64,000 nucleotides of DNA from Natronorubrum halophilum. Lineage in GTDB: Archaea > Halobacteriota > Halobacteria > Halobacteriales > Natrialbaceae. The position numbers and the translations under genes are program-made. The stretch spans positions 620,001 to 684,000 of the forward strand of contig NZ_QQTY01000004.1 in assembly GCF_003670115.1 (NCBI RefSeq), read 5' to 3'. The notes beneath the pieces were generated by a model. It ran no database searches. It saw only the letters and a program-made list of their open reading frames with translations, and was not told the origin of the DNA. Below are positions 27,528 to 35,550 of this stretch, piece after piece. Within the stretch, counting starts at the first letter, position 1. Every line of letters begins with the position of its first letter.

Positions 27528-28583
27528 TCAGGGCGTCAGCCGCTCGAGCGACCACCAGTCGATCTCGCCAGCGTCGTCGACCAGTGCGAACACCATCGTC
27601 TTGCGCACGCCGTGGGCGAGTCGAACGTCCAGCGCGAGGTCGCGGGGCTCGAAGACGTAGCCGTCGGGATGGACCCGGACCAGCAACTCGGAGTGACCGA
27701 GATTTTCGACCGACTCCACCTCGGCGTAGGTCCGGAAGTCCGCGCCGAACTTGTAGCCCGTCTTGGGGACGACGTCGCGTTCGCGCAGGGTCGTGTAGAC
27801 GGCGAGGCGTCGAACGAATCGCTCGCCTTCGACCTCGCGACCCCGTTCCCGGACCCTCTCCGGATCGAGATCGATCACCCCGCGTTCGGCGAGAGAAGCC
27901 GCCTCGAGCAGCGAACACTGGAGCGTGGGCTCGTCGTACTCCCGTCCCTCGAGCGGTTGGCCGTAGAACCCCCGCTCGTAGAGCTCCAGCGGGGGATCCC
28001 AGACGACGACGCGATCCGCCAGCAGATCGGCCTCGCAGCCGTCGGGAAGCGGTGCCGCCGAGGAGCCCGACGGCTCCCGCCGGGAGACCTCGAAGTAGGT
28101 AATTTCGCTTTCCTCGTCGACGACCGCGAGGACGCCATCCCGGAGTTCGTCGGCCGCCACGTCGGTTCGCTCGCTGATGACCCGCAACACGTAGGCAATT
28201 TCGCCGTCTCCGGGTCCCTTTCCGCGCGGGAATACGGCGAAGTCCGCTTTACCGCCGGGCGGGTCGGTGATCCACGGCTCCGCGGCCGGCGAGAGATAGA
28301 ACCCGCGCGACCGGAGGTCGGCGTAGACGAGAAACCGGACGCCGAACTTCGTCCCGGGCTCTCGGGCCACGAACGACCGGAAATCGAGTCGTTCGCCGCT
28401 CGCGTCGACGATCGCCTCGAGGTCCCCCCGGTAGAGCAGGTGAGCCGCCTCGACGGGCGACAGTGCAATTTCGTTCCCCTCGAGCGGATAGCCGTAGCCT
28501 CGCGAATCGTGATAGCGCTGGCGCGCATCGTCCCCTACGCGGACGACGCCCGCCGCCTCGTCGAACCGCCCCTCGAGTGACAT
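27528..28583 (-). CDS. endA: tRNA-splicing endonuclease, fused two-repeat type
   Basis: 351 residues formed of two EndA-like halves (the fused homodimeric form of haloarchaea). Each half has the GVRFLVYADLRSRGFYL / GADFRTYAE type strand. The C-terminal half keeps the catalytic Tyr-His-Lys: TGYKFGADFRTY, GHSELLVRVH and RKTMVFALV; the N-terminal half has TKFGVRFLVY. It cuts bulge-helix-bulge introns in tRNA and rRNA precursors. The ATG at 28583 gives MSLEGRFDEA; the 69-codon upstream extension lies in a repeat and is rejected. Confidence 0.93.
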   Translation of the reverse strand: MSLEGRFDEAAGVVRVGDDARQRYHDSRGYGYPLEGNEIALSPVEAAHLLYRGDLEAIVDASGERLDFRSFVAREPGTKFGVRFLVYADLRSRGFYLSPAAEPWITDPPGGKADFAVFPRGKGPGDGEIAYVLRVISERTDVAADELRDGVLAVVDEESEITYFEVSRREPSGSSAAPLPDGCEADLLADRVVVWDPPLELYERGFYGQPLEGREYDEPTLQCSLLEAASLAERGVIDLDPERVRERGREVEGERFVRRLAVYTTLRERDVVPKTGYKFGADFRTYAEVESVENLGHSELLVRVHPDGYVFEPRDLALDVRLAHGVRKTMVFALVDDAGEIDWWSLERLTP

Positions 28584-28855
28584 AGCCGGGTGTTGGCCGG
28601 CCGGGACTAAGTGGCTGCGGATCGATCCCGAGTCGAGTACACCGGATGCAGTTCGGAGACGAACGCGTCGAAAGCCCCTGGCACGCTCGACTCCCACGAC
28701 TCGCTGTGGTCCTCGTCTCACTGCGTTCGACTGCGGTCCTTGCGTCGGCGGGGTTCGTCGACCGTGCCAGCCCCTTTCAGTCCCACCCACCGCAGCGCCG
28801 GCTGGTCGGGGTCTGTAGGGCGGTGGATGGGTCCACTGTGGAGCGCGTCGTTGGG
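28584..28855. repeat. intergenic repeat-like region with inverted arms
   Basis: Non-coding stretch upstream of endA. Bases 28671-28691 (AAAGCCCCTGGCACGCTCGAC) and 28757-28777, read as reverse complement, agree at about 17 of 21 positions, making a long imperfect stem around a 65-bp GC-rich middle. Layout resembles recurrent haloarchaeal intergenic repeats; whether it recurs in this genome could not be tested. Confidence 0.5.
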
Positions 28856-29632
28856 TTAGTCTCCCATCGTTGATTCGGCCTCGAGCGTCCGGTCTACCAC
28901 CTCGTCACATGTCACGTCGAGACAGCGGGTTCCGCTGGCGGTTTCGAAGGTGGGGAGGCCACAGCCGCACTCGCCGTCGACGATGCCGGTGGGGAGCGCG
29001 AAGCCGGTCTCGCAGTCGGGGTAGTGCTCGCAGCCGGTGATGAGCCCGCCGCGCCGGAGGATCCGGAGGTCGCCGCCACAGTTCGGTTCCGGACAGTTCC
29101 ACTCGCGATCGAAGGCCTCGCGGACCGCCGCGTCCAGGGACTCACAGCCGCGGTCGAGGCAGACGTTAAAGGCGAGGCCGCGCTCGACGCGCATCCGCGG
29201 GAGGCCACAGTCACAGTCACACTGCTCGTCGCGGATCGTCGCGTCGGCCGGCACGCCGTAGCGATCGCCACAGCCGACGCAGTGGACGCCGCTCGAACGC
29301 ACCAACGCAGCGCCGCAGTCCGGACACTGACCGATCGGCGTCCCGGCCGCCGAGGCCGGGTAGTGGGCGAACCCGTCCTGGTCGTGGGCGGCGATCCGCA
29401 GCGTCTGGGTGTCCTTTTTCGCGACGAGCGTGAAATCGTTCGCGCGATCGCTCGAGATGCTGTCGGCCCGCGTTAGCCACGCGACGGGCTGGTAGCCGTC
29501 GATATCGTGAACCAACACGGTGTTGTCGGGTTTGACGATTGTCGTCACCCGGCCGCGGTACTCCTCGCGGTCGGTGTCCTCGGCGATAACGGTACAGTCG
29601 CCCGCGAGCACGCGAATCGCATCGTCGATCAT
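28856..29632 (-). CDS. NucS N-terminal-like DNA-binding protein with zinc ribbons
   Basis: 258 residues. The first 90 (IRVLAGDCTVIAED, GRVTTIVKPDNTVLVHD, GYQPVAWLTRAD) match the N-terminal DNA-binding domain of the NucS/EndoMS nuclease. No nuclease domain follows. Instead there are several four-Cys units of the topoisomerase C4 zinc-finger style: CPDCG...HCVGCG, CDCDCG...CLDRGC, CPEPNCGG...CEHYPDC and CGCG...CLDVTC. It probably binds branched or single-stranded DNA without cutting. Same strand as and upstream of endA. Function not established. Confidence 0.75.
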   Translation of the reverse strand: MIDDAIRVLAGDCTVIAEDTDREEYRGRVTTIVKPDNTVLVHDIDGYQPVAWLTRADSISSDRANDFTLVAKKDTQTLRIAAHDQDGFAHYPASAAGTPIGQCPDCGAALVRSSGVHCVGCGDRYGVPADATIRDEQCDCDCGLPRMRVERGLAFNVCLDRGCESLDAAVREAFDREWNCPEPNCGGDLRILRRGGLITGCEHYPDCETGFALPTGIVDGECGCGLPTFETASGTRCLDVTCDEVVDRTLEAESTMGD

Positions 29633-29701
29633 AGGCTATCTGGCCGCGCGTTCGTATTTAAACTCGAGGACGGTCGGAACGCGAACGCGGTTCGATTGCG
29701 G

Positions 29702-30304
29702 CTAGCCGTCGACCTCGTTTCCGTCCTCGAATGCCGTCTCGACGCCGCTAATCAGATTGCCAGCCGTCGTGCCACCCCTGTCGCGCCAGTGGACCTCGCC
29801 CGTCCCGTCGATGGCGATCGTCGTTGGGGTTCCGGTGACGCTGTAGAAGTCGAACAGCGCTCCTGGTTCGTCGATCCCGATCGTCCAGTAGCCGTCCTGT
29901 TCGACCCACCAGTCCGACAGCTCCGAGCGCGACGGCTGTGCGCCGGAACTCCCGTTGATGAGGGTCATGACGTGGACGGAGCCGTCGGGACCCACGTCGT
30001 GTGACGCCTCGAGACGGTCGTACGCCTCACCGACGCGTGACAGCATTCCTCGGCTGGTCGGACACGTGATCCGGATGAAGTTGATCAGTTGCACCTGTCC
30101 GGACGTTGGAACCTCGAACGTCCCGCCTTCGCTGCCCGGCGCGTCGACGGCGGTGACGTCGAACGGCGGGTCCCGCTGTACGCCCTCGTTCGCCTCCTCT
30201 TCCTCGTCATCCTCGAGACAGCCGCCGAGTATCGGTAGCGTCGCGACGCCGGCGATAACCGATCGTCGGTTCGTGGTCGCGGCCGTCCAGTGGCGCTTCA
30301 CCAT
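29702..30304 (-). CDS. Tat-exported thioredoxin-fold lipoprotein with one active-site Cys
   Basis: 200 residues. N-terminus has a twin-arginine signal (NRRSVIAGVA) and lipobox (LGGC, Cys near residue 28), so it should be exported folded and anchored by lipid outside the cell. The rest is a TlpA/thioredoxin-like fold: INFIRITCPTSRGM corresponds to the WCxxC region but reads CPTS, losing the second Cys, and GTPTTIAID holds the cis-Pro loop. Single-Cys versions may act as peroxidase-like or reductant-accepting proteins. ATG 30304 is chosen because the signal peptide begins right after it. Confidence 0.78.
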   Translation of the reverse strand: MVKRHWTAATTNRRSVIAGVATLPILGGCLEDDEEEEANEGVQRDPPFDVTAVDAPGSEGGTFEVPTSGQVQLINFIRITCPTSRGMLSRVGEAYDRLEASHDVGPDGSVHVMTLINGSSGAQPSRSELSDWWVEQDGYWTIGIDEPGALFDFYSVTGTPTTIAIDGTGEVHWRDRGGTTAGNLISGVETAFEDGNEVDG

Positions 30305-30561
30305 TGATTGCTCGGTCGGACGTAGACGCCGCGGCGTCAGGAGTGTTTCCCTTGTGTCCGGTCCGGCGACCGACGGACGAACCGCCTTTCGTAGCCTCGA
30401 GTGACGACCGCGATAGCAACTACATCGAGGACGGCGCGGGCACGTACCCGCCCCGGCGAACCGAGCGAATCGAGCGATTCGAGGAGGGACGTCTCGCTCG
30501 TGGATACCGTCCTGCCCATTCTGGCACAATACGTTTCACGCCACCGGACCTCTACCCGCGT

Positions 30562-31155
30562 ATGGCCGACACTACTGTCGAAATCGTGTTGTTCGACGGC
30601 TTCGACGAACTGGACGCGATCGGTCCCTACGAAGTGTTCGAGAACGCCGCTCAGGCCGGTGCCTCCCTCGAGACGACCCTTGTGACCCTCGAGGAGACCG
30701 ACATCGTGACCGCGAGTCACGACCTGCGCGTCGAATCACAGGGAACCCTCGGAGAGCCGGACGTCCTGCTCGTTCCCGGCGGCGGCTGGACGACGGCGAA
30801 CGAGGGTGTCCGCGCGGCCGTCGAAGGCGGGGTGTTGCCGGACACCGTCGACGAGCGGTACACCGAGGGCGCGACGGTCGCGTCGGTCTGTACCGGCGCG
30901 ATGGTACTCGCCGAAGCGGGCCTGCTCGAGGGCCGTCCCGCGGCGACCCACCCGGTCGCGGAGGACGATCTCGAGGCCCACGCCGCGAACGTGGTCGATA
31001 AGCGGGTCGTCGACGACGGCGACGTGTTGACCGCGGGCGGCGTCACCTCCGGCATCGATCTGGCCCTGTGGCTCGTCGAGCGCGAGTTCGGCGAGGACGT
31101 CTCGAGCGAGGTCAGCGAGGAGATGCAGTACGAGCGAAGCAACGTGTTCGGGTAG
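30562..31155 (+). CDS. DJ-1/PfpI family protein
   Basis: 197 residues. The class I glutamine amidotransferase-like fold is shown by MADTTVEIVLFDGFDELDAIG (with the conserved Glu replaced in the DELD loop), the LLVPGGGW strand and the nucleophile elbow ASVCTGAMVLAEAG (Cys near residue 113). The FDELDAIGPYEVF form places it with the ThiJ/transcription-regulator-like (isonitrile hydratase-like) branch rather than proteases. Activity unknown. ATG 30562 begins the first strand; the open frame upstream is not protein-like. Confidence 0.85.
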   Translation: MADTTVEIVLFDGFDELDAIGPYEVFENAAQAGASLETTLVTLEETDIVTASHDLRVESQGTLGEPDVLLVPGGGWTTANEGVRAAVEGGVLPDTVDERYTEGATVASVCTGAMVLAEAGLLEGRPAATHPVAEDDLEAHAANVVDKRVVDDGDVLTAGGVTSGIDLALWLVEREFGEDVSSEVSEEMQYERSNVFG

Positions 31156-31515
31156 TCGTCGTATCGGTAACGGTCCGGGGATCGGCTGGGTGGGAGACAG
31201 TCGACCGCGTTGCTCTCGTTTCGAATGCGTGTGGAGTGTCTGCGCGACCGTTTCGGGTGCGTGTGGAGAGTCGGTGACTCGCTCGTACTGGCGTCGATGA
31301 GTTCCACGTCCTCCCCAGCCGATTCACTCGCTCTCTGCGTTCGCTCGCTCATCCCTCGCACGGGTTCGCGTCGCGTCTCGCGCTGCTCGCCGCGACACAG
31401 CGCGCGCCACCGCACGTGGTTCGGTCGGTTCGAAACGCTTCGACTGTCGTCCGAACCGGCGAACCCGATTGCTTCTTGCCAAACGGCTATCCGTGACGGC
31501 CGGGTAAGCCGGTCC
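31156..31515. other. 360-bp intergenic stretch, no gene seen
   Basis: Between the DJ-1 gene and the HAD gene. It contains copy B of the dispersed repeat (31304-31410). Open frames across it are Arg/Ser-rich and not acidic, so none is called. Confidence 0.6.
31304..31410. repeat. dispersed intergenic repeat, copy B
   Basis: Starts with the same 17 bases as copy A (CCACGTCCTCCCCAGCC) and keeps the order of the following blocks: a CTC-repeat ending in CTGCGTTCGCTCG, ATCCCTCGC, a GCGTCGCG-rich tail and CGACACAGCGCGC. Same orientation as copy A at 4143. Confidence 0.65.
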
Positions 31516-32166
31516 ATGAACGCAGTGCTGTTCGATATGGACGGCGTCCTCGTCAACAGTGAGGACTACTGGGTCGAGTTCGAGCGCGAAGAGATCCTTC
31601 CCTGGGTCGTCCCGGATCAGGACGTCGACGTCGCCGAAGTGAGCGGGATGAACTTCCGCGAGATCTACGACTACCTCGAGGCCGAGTACGAGACGGCCGT
31701 CTCCCGCGAGGCGTACGTCGAGCGGTTCTCGGCCGCCGCCGAGGAGCTCTACACCGAGCGCGTCGACCTGCTCGACGGAGCCCACGACTTGCTCGAGCGA
31801 CTGGACGACGAGGGCGTTCCGACCGCAGTCGTCTCCTCCTCGCCTCACCAGTGGATCGGCTGGGTCGTCGAGCGCTTCGATCTCGAGGGCGAGTTCGACC
31901 ACGTCATCAGCGCCGACGACATCGACGCGGCGAGCAAGCCGGAACCCGACGTCTTCGAGTACGCGGCCGACGAGGTCGGCGTCCCGGCCGCGGAGTGCGT
32001 CGTCGTCGAGGACTCCGAAAACGGGATCGAGGCGGCGGCTCGAGCCGATACCGTCGTCGTCGCGTACCGGATCGACGCCCACGGCGATATCGACCGCTCG
32101 GCGGCGGACGCGGTCGTCGATTCGCCAGCGGAACTGCAGGGGACCGTCCTCGAGTTGGTCGCGTAG
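31516..32166 (+). CDS. HAD superfamily phosphatase (beta-phosphoglucomutase-like)
   Basis: 216 residues. Motif I FDMDGVLVNSE with the nucleophile Asp and acid/base Asp, motif II AVVSSSP, motif III Lys in DDIDAASKPEPDVF, and motif IV VVVEDSENGIEAA: the complete haloacid dehalogenase set with a helical C1 cap (about 15-85) as in beta-phosphoglucomutase and phosphoglycolate phosphatase relatives. A small sugar phosphate or 2-phosphoglycolate is the likely substrate class. ATG 31516 is the family-standard start. Confidence 0.9.
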   Translation: MNAVLFDMDGVLVNSEDYWVEFEREEILPWVVPDQDVDVAEVSGMNFREIYDYLEAEYETAVSREAYVERFSAAAEELYTERVDLLDGAHDLLERLDDEGVPTAVVSSSPHQWIGWVVERFDLEGEFDHVISADDIDAASKPEPDVFEYAADEVGVPAAECVVVEDSENGIEAAARADTVVVAYRIDAHGDIDRSAADAVVDSPAELQGTVLELVA

Positions 32167-32214
32167 AAACTGAGCGGACGCCGACACCGCGCACAGCATT
32201 CGCTCGTCGCGTAC

Positions 32215-34575
32215 CTACGCGACGTCGACTGTCCGCCGCTCCTCGAGCGGAAGCAACGGCTCCTCGGGGAAGGCGACGCTGACGGTGTACTCGAGTTCGT
32301 TCGCGTCGGCACCGAAGACGCCGACGGGGACGGTCTCCTCGTCGCGCAGGTAGGTGTTCGTACTGGACATCTCGATCCCGTTGACGGTTACTCGGATGCC
32401 GGCTCGAGCGGGTTCGCCGACGTTTCGAACCGTCACGTCGCAGACCTCGTTCTCGCCCGTCGGGATCGCCTCGGGGAAGTTGCCCCAGTCGACCTCGATC
32501 GACGGCAGCGATTGGCCCCCCTCGTAGACGCGTTCGGCGACGCCCGCCGACAGACCGGCATCGACGAGTCCCTCGATGCCGGCACCGACGATATCGCCGG
32601 GCGTCGACAGCCCCTCCGTCGACAGCTTGCTCGCCCGCCCTGGACCGACGCCGTCGATGGCCGTCAACCCGACGGCGTCCTCGGCGACGCCGTTCTCGAT
32701 CCGGGCTTCCACCCGGCGGGCGAGGTTCGCCGCGTGCGGCCCCGCGAGGCGATCGAGGAAGGCCCCCAGCGCGGAGATGAGCCGCGTCGCGTTTTGCCGG
32801 ATGACCCACGCGTCGCTTCGCAACTCCGCGGGGATACTGCCGCTGGCCGCGCCGTACAGGATCGCGAGCACCTTCCGATCGCCCGCGTCGAAATCGTCCG
32901 TCTCCCGGCCGACGAGCACCGCGTTGATCGCGTCGCGTTCGTCCTGTCGGGCCGACACCGAGTCGAACTCCTCGGCGATTGCGACCGCCTCGAGAATGTC
33001 GTCGGCGTCGAGCGTTTCGGTTCCACCATCGGTGACGCGATCGCACAGCGCCGCGAACTCGGCGGCCGTCTCGAGCCGGAGGTAGTACTTCGAGGCCAGC
33101 ACGCCCCGCGGCGTCGCCTCGATCGAGAGCTCCTCGCCGGTCTCGACGAAGCCGCGGCCGACCAGGTCCTCGAGGCAGTCCCGGACGCGCTGTCGGAGGT
33201 TCGGGAAGTCGTACGCTTCGGGCTTGGACTGGCCGCGAACGTAGTAAAACGTCGTCTCGAGCCAGTCCATCACGTCCTCCAGGTCGGTGATCGTCCCCAT
33301 CGCGATCTCGGCGTTCAAGTGGGTCTCGAGGCTCTCCGCGAGACGGGATTCGATCTCCTTCCCGTCGCGGAGCAGGCGGCGGTACTTGTCCGCGTCCGCG
33401 CCGTCGCAGACGACCCAGCCGTAGCCGACGTCGTCGTACCCCGGCCGTCCCGCGCGCCCGAGCATCTGGAGCACGTCGAGCGGGCTCATGTCGACCTCGC
33501 CCTCGAGCGGGTCGTGGACCTTCGTGTCCCGAATGACGACGCAGCGTGCGGGCAGGTTGACCCCCCAGGCCAGCGTCGAGGTCGAGAACAGCAACTCGAC
33601 GTGGCCCGCCTTGAACCACTCCTCGACGAGGTCGCGGTCGTTCTTCGAGAGCCCCGCGTGGTGGAAGGCGACGCCGTCGAGGACGGAGTTACGGAGGGTG
33701 TCGTTCTCGAGGTCCTTCGTCTCGGTGTGGAACTCGTAGTCGCCCCGGGCACCCATCGGAACGTCGCGCTCGGCGATCTCGTCTCTGGCCTTCTTGGCCG
33801 CCTGGACGGTGTCCTGTCTCGAGGAGACGAAGACGAGCGACTGCCCGTCCTCCCGGAGGTGTGGCTCCGCGAGGTCGATCGCTCGATACAGCCGACGGTA
33901 CTTGTCCGCAAACGAGTTCTCCCCGTGCGTGTAGGTCTTGACGCCCGCGTTGAGATCGACGGGGCGGTACTCGTCGCCGAACTCGAACGTCGCCTCCTCC
34001 GGCGCGTCGAGCCACGCCGCCACGTCGTCGACGTTCGGCATCGTCGCCGAGAGCGCGATGACTCGAGGATCGCAGAGTCGGCGCAGGCGAGAGATCGTGA
34101 CCTCGAGCACCGAACCTCTGCGATCGGCGTCCAGCAGGTGGACCTCGTCGATCACGCAGACGTCGATGTCGGTGACGAAGTCGTAGCGTCGCGAGTCGTG
34201 TTTGCGGGTCGCCGAGTCGAGTTTCTCGGGCGTCATCACGAGGATGTCAGCGCGGCGCGCGCGCCGTGGGTTCAGATCTCGTTCACCCGTGACGACGTAG
34301 ACCGAGTAGTCGAGGGTCTCGAAGCGATCCCAGTCGTCTTCTTTCTCGTTCGTCAGGGCTCGCATCGGGGCGATAAACAGCGCCGTGCCGCCGTCGGCGA
34401 GCGCCTTGCAGATTGCGAGCTCCGCGAGGGCCGTTTTGCCCGAGGCCGTCGGCGCGCTCGCGACCACGTTTTCGTCGGACTCGAGCAGTGCTGGCAGTGC
34501 CTCGCGTTGCATCGAATTGAACTCCTCGAAGGCAAAGGCGTCAGCGAATTCGGGGAGAACCTCGGCGACCTCCAT
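32215..34575 (-). CDS. hel308: Hel308-like superfamily 2 DNA helicase
   Basis: 786 residues. Q-like FEEFNSMQREALP, Walker A APTASGKTA, motif Ia APMRALTNEK, DEVH box VIDEVHLLD, SAT, and motif VI QMLGRAGRPG. After the winged-helix and ratchet domains there is a HhH segment (TAIDGVGPGRASKLS), then a C-terminal extension of about 95 residues with a beta-rich immunoglobulin/CARDB-like look that standard Hel308 lacks. It unwinds lagging-strand ends at stalled forks. The ATG at 34575 is chosen over the adjacent GTG 34578. Confidence 0.9.
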   Translation of the reverse strand: MEVAEVLPEFADAFAFEEFNSMQREALPALLESDENVVASAPTASGKTALAELAICKALADGGTALFIAPMRALTNEKEDDWDRFETLDYSVYVVTGERDLNPRRARRADILVMTPEKLDSATRKHDSRRYDFVTDIDVCVIDEVHLLDADRRGSVLEVTISRLRRLCDPRVIALSATMPNVDDVAAWLDAPEEATFEFGDEYRPVDLNAGVKTYTHGENSFADKYRRLYRAIDLAEPHLREDGQSLVFVSSRQDTVQAAKKARDEIAERDVPMGARGDYEFHTETKDLENDTLRNSVLDGVAFHHAGLSKNDRDLVEEWFKAGHVELLFSTSTLAWGVNLPARCVVIRDTKVHDPLEGEVDMSPLDVLQMLGRAGRPGYDDVGYGWVVCDGADADKYRRLLRDGKEIESRLAESLETHLNAEIAMGTITDLEDVMDWLETTFYYVRGQSKPEAYDFPNLRQRVRDCLEDLVGRGFVETGEELSIEATPRGVLASKYYLRLETAAEFAALCDRVTDGGTETLDADDILEAVAIAEEFDSVSARQDERDAINAVLVGRETDDFDAGDRKVLAILYGAASGSIPAELRSDAWVIRQNATRLISALGAFLDRLAGPHAANLARRVEARIENGVAEDAVGLTAIDGVGPGRASKLSTEGLSTPGDIVGAGIEGLVDAGLSAGVAERVYEGGQSLPSIEVDWGNFPEAIPTGENEVCDVTVRNVGEPARAGIRVTVNGIEMSSTNTYLRDEETVPVGVFGADANELEYTVSVAFPEEPLLPLEERRTVDVA

Positions 34576-34706
34576 CACACGAAAACGGGGTGTGACGGGT
34601 CAAAGGGGTTTCCTTTACTGTCGGACAGCAGTCGTCCGGGTTCGAACGACCGATTCTCAACCAGTTCTCGTCAGTAGTCTTCGGGGTGAGGGACTCACAC
34701 GGTGTG

Positions 34707-35306
34707 TTATCGCGTGTTGAACACGGCGGCCAGCACCGCGCCGCCGGTGGTGAACACCAGCGGATAGAGGATCCCGCCGAGGACGAGCGCGGGGACGAAC
34801 TCCGGGGCGACCGAGCCGGACGCGTCGACGCCGAAGACCGTTCCTTCGGAACTCGTCTCGGCGACGAGCGCACCGAGGCCCATCACGACGGCGTAGCCGA
34901 TCGTAACCGGGACGCCGGCGACGACGCCCTCGCCGATATCGGTCACGCCCCACTGTACGACTAGCAGTGCACCAAGCCCGAGGAGAACGAGCGGCGGGAT
35001 CACGTATAGCAGCGTCGCGCTGGTGCTCCCCGACTCGGCGATGAAGTCCACCGTGCTCGTGCTCCCGAACGAGCCGAACGAACCGGTCGTCTCGACGTCG
35101 ACCATGTGGGCGTTGTAGAAGTACCAGGCGACGCCCTTCCACTCGGCGGCGTCCTCGCCGAAAACCTCGCGAACCTCGTCGACGATCAGCACGTACGTCA
35201 CGAGGTAGCCGATCGCGCCGGCGAGAACGCCGAGGCCCGCACTCGCCGCGGTGCTCGAGTACCGCGCTGTCGCGCTCTCGTCGATCGTCGCCGATTGTGG
35301 CGTCAT
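34707..35306 (-). CDS. five-helix haloarchaeal membrane protein
   Basis: 199 residues with hydrophobic segments at about 21-42, 97-117, 128-148 and 168-195. The extracellular-looking loop after the first helix has Gly/Ser/Thr-rich composition (TTGSFGSFGSTST). It resembles haloarchaeal multi-pass proteins of unknown function (DUF7978-like, recalled). Same strand as hel308 and upstream of it, about 130 bp apart. ATG 35306 precedes the cytoplasmic N-terminus; there is no enzyme motif. Confidence 0.7.
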   Translation of the reverse strand: MTPQSATIDESATARYSSTAASAGLGVLAGAIGYLVTYVLIVDEVREVFGEDAAEWKGVAWYFYNAHMVDVETTGSFGSFGSTSTVDFIAESGSTSATLLYVIPPLVLLGLGALLVVQWGVTDIGEGVVAGVPVTIGYAVVMGLGALVAETSSEGTVFGVDASGSVAPEFVPALVLGGILYPLVFTTGGAVLAAVFNTR

Positions 35307-35423
35307 TGTACCATTCTTAAAGTGGTGTTGAATTAATGAGCGTTGTGGTTTCGCTCGATGAACGTCAGCAACGATGACCATTCTCCGGCTCTGTACTCTG
35401 TTTATACGCTGAGTAGTGCAATA

Positions 35424-35443
35424 CCACGCCGTGAACGGCGTGG
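35424..35443. repeat. left-end palindrome of the TnpB element
   Basis: CCACGCCGTGAACGGCGTGG: a 7-bp perfect stem (CCACGCC/GGCGTGG) with a 6-base loop, about 110 bp before the tnpB start. Such subterminal hairpins are what a Y1 transposase recognises at IS200/IS605 ends. Confidence 0.7.
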
Positions 35444-35550
35444 ATACGCGCCGTCACTTGATGACGCCATCCACCGAGGACAGCCCGGCAGGATATTCCG
35501 CGTGAATCGCAATCAACACCGTTATATAATTTTGCAAACATAGGTTATGC

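Noticed and set aside
32512-34677. 721-codon open frame opposite hel308
   Set aside because: Antisense to an unmistakable helicase gene and without any recognisable domain.
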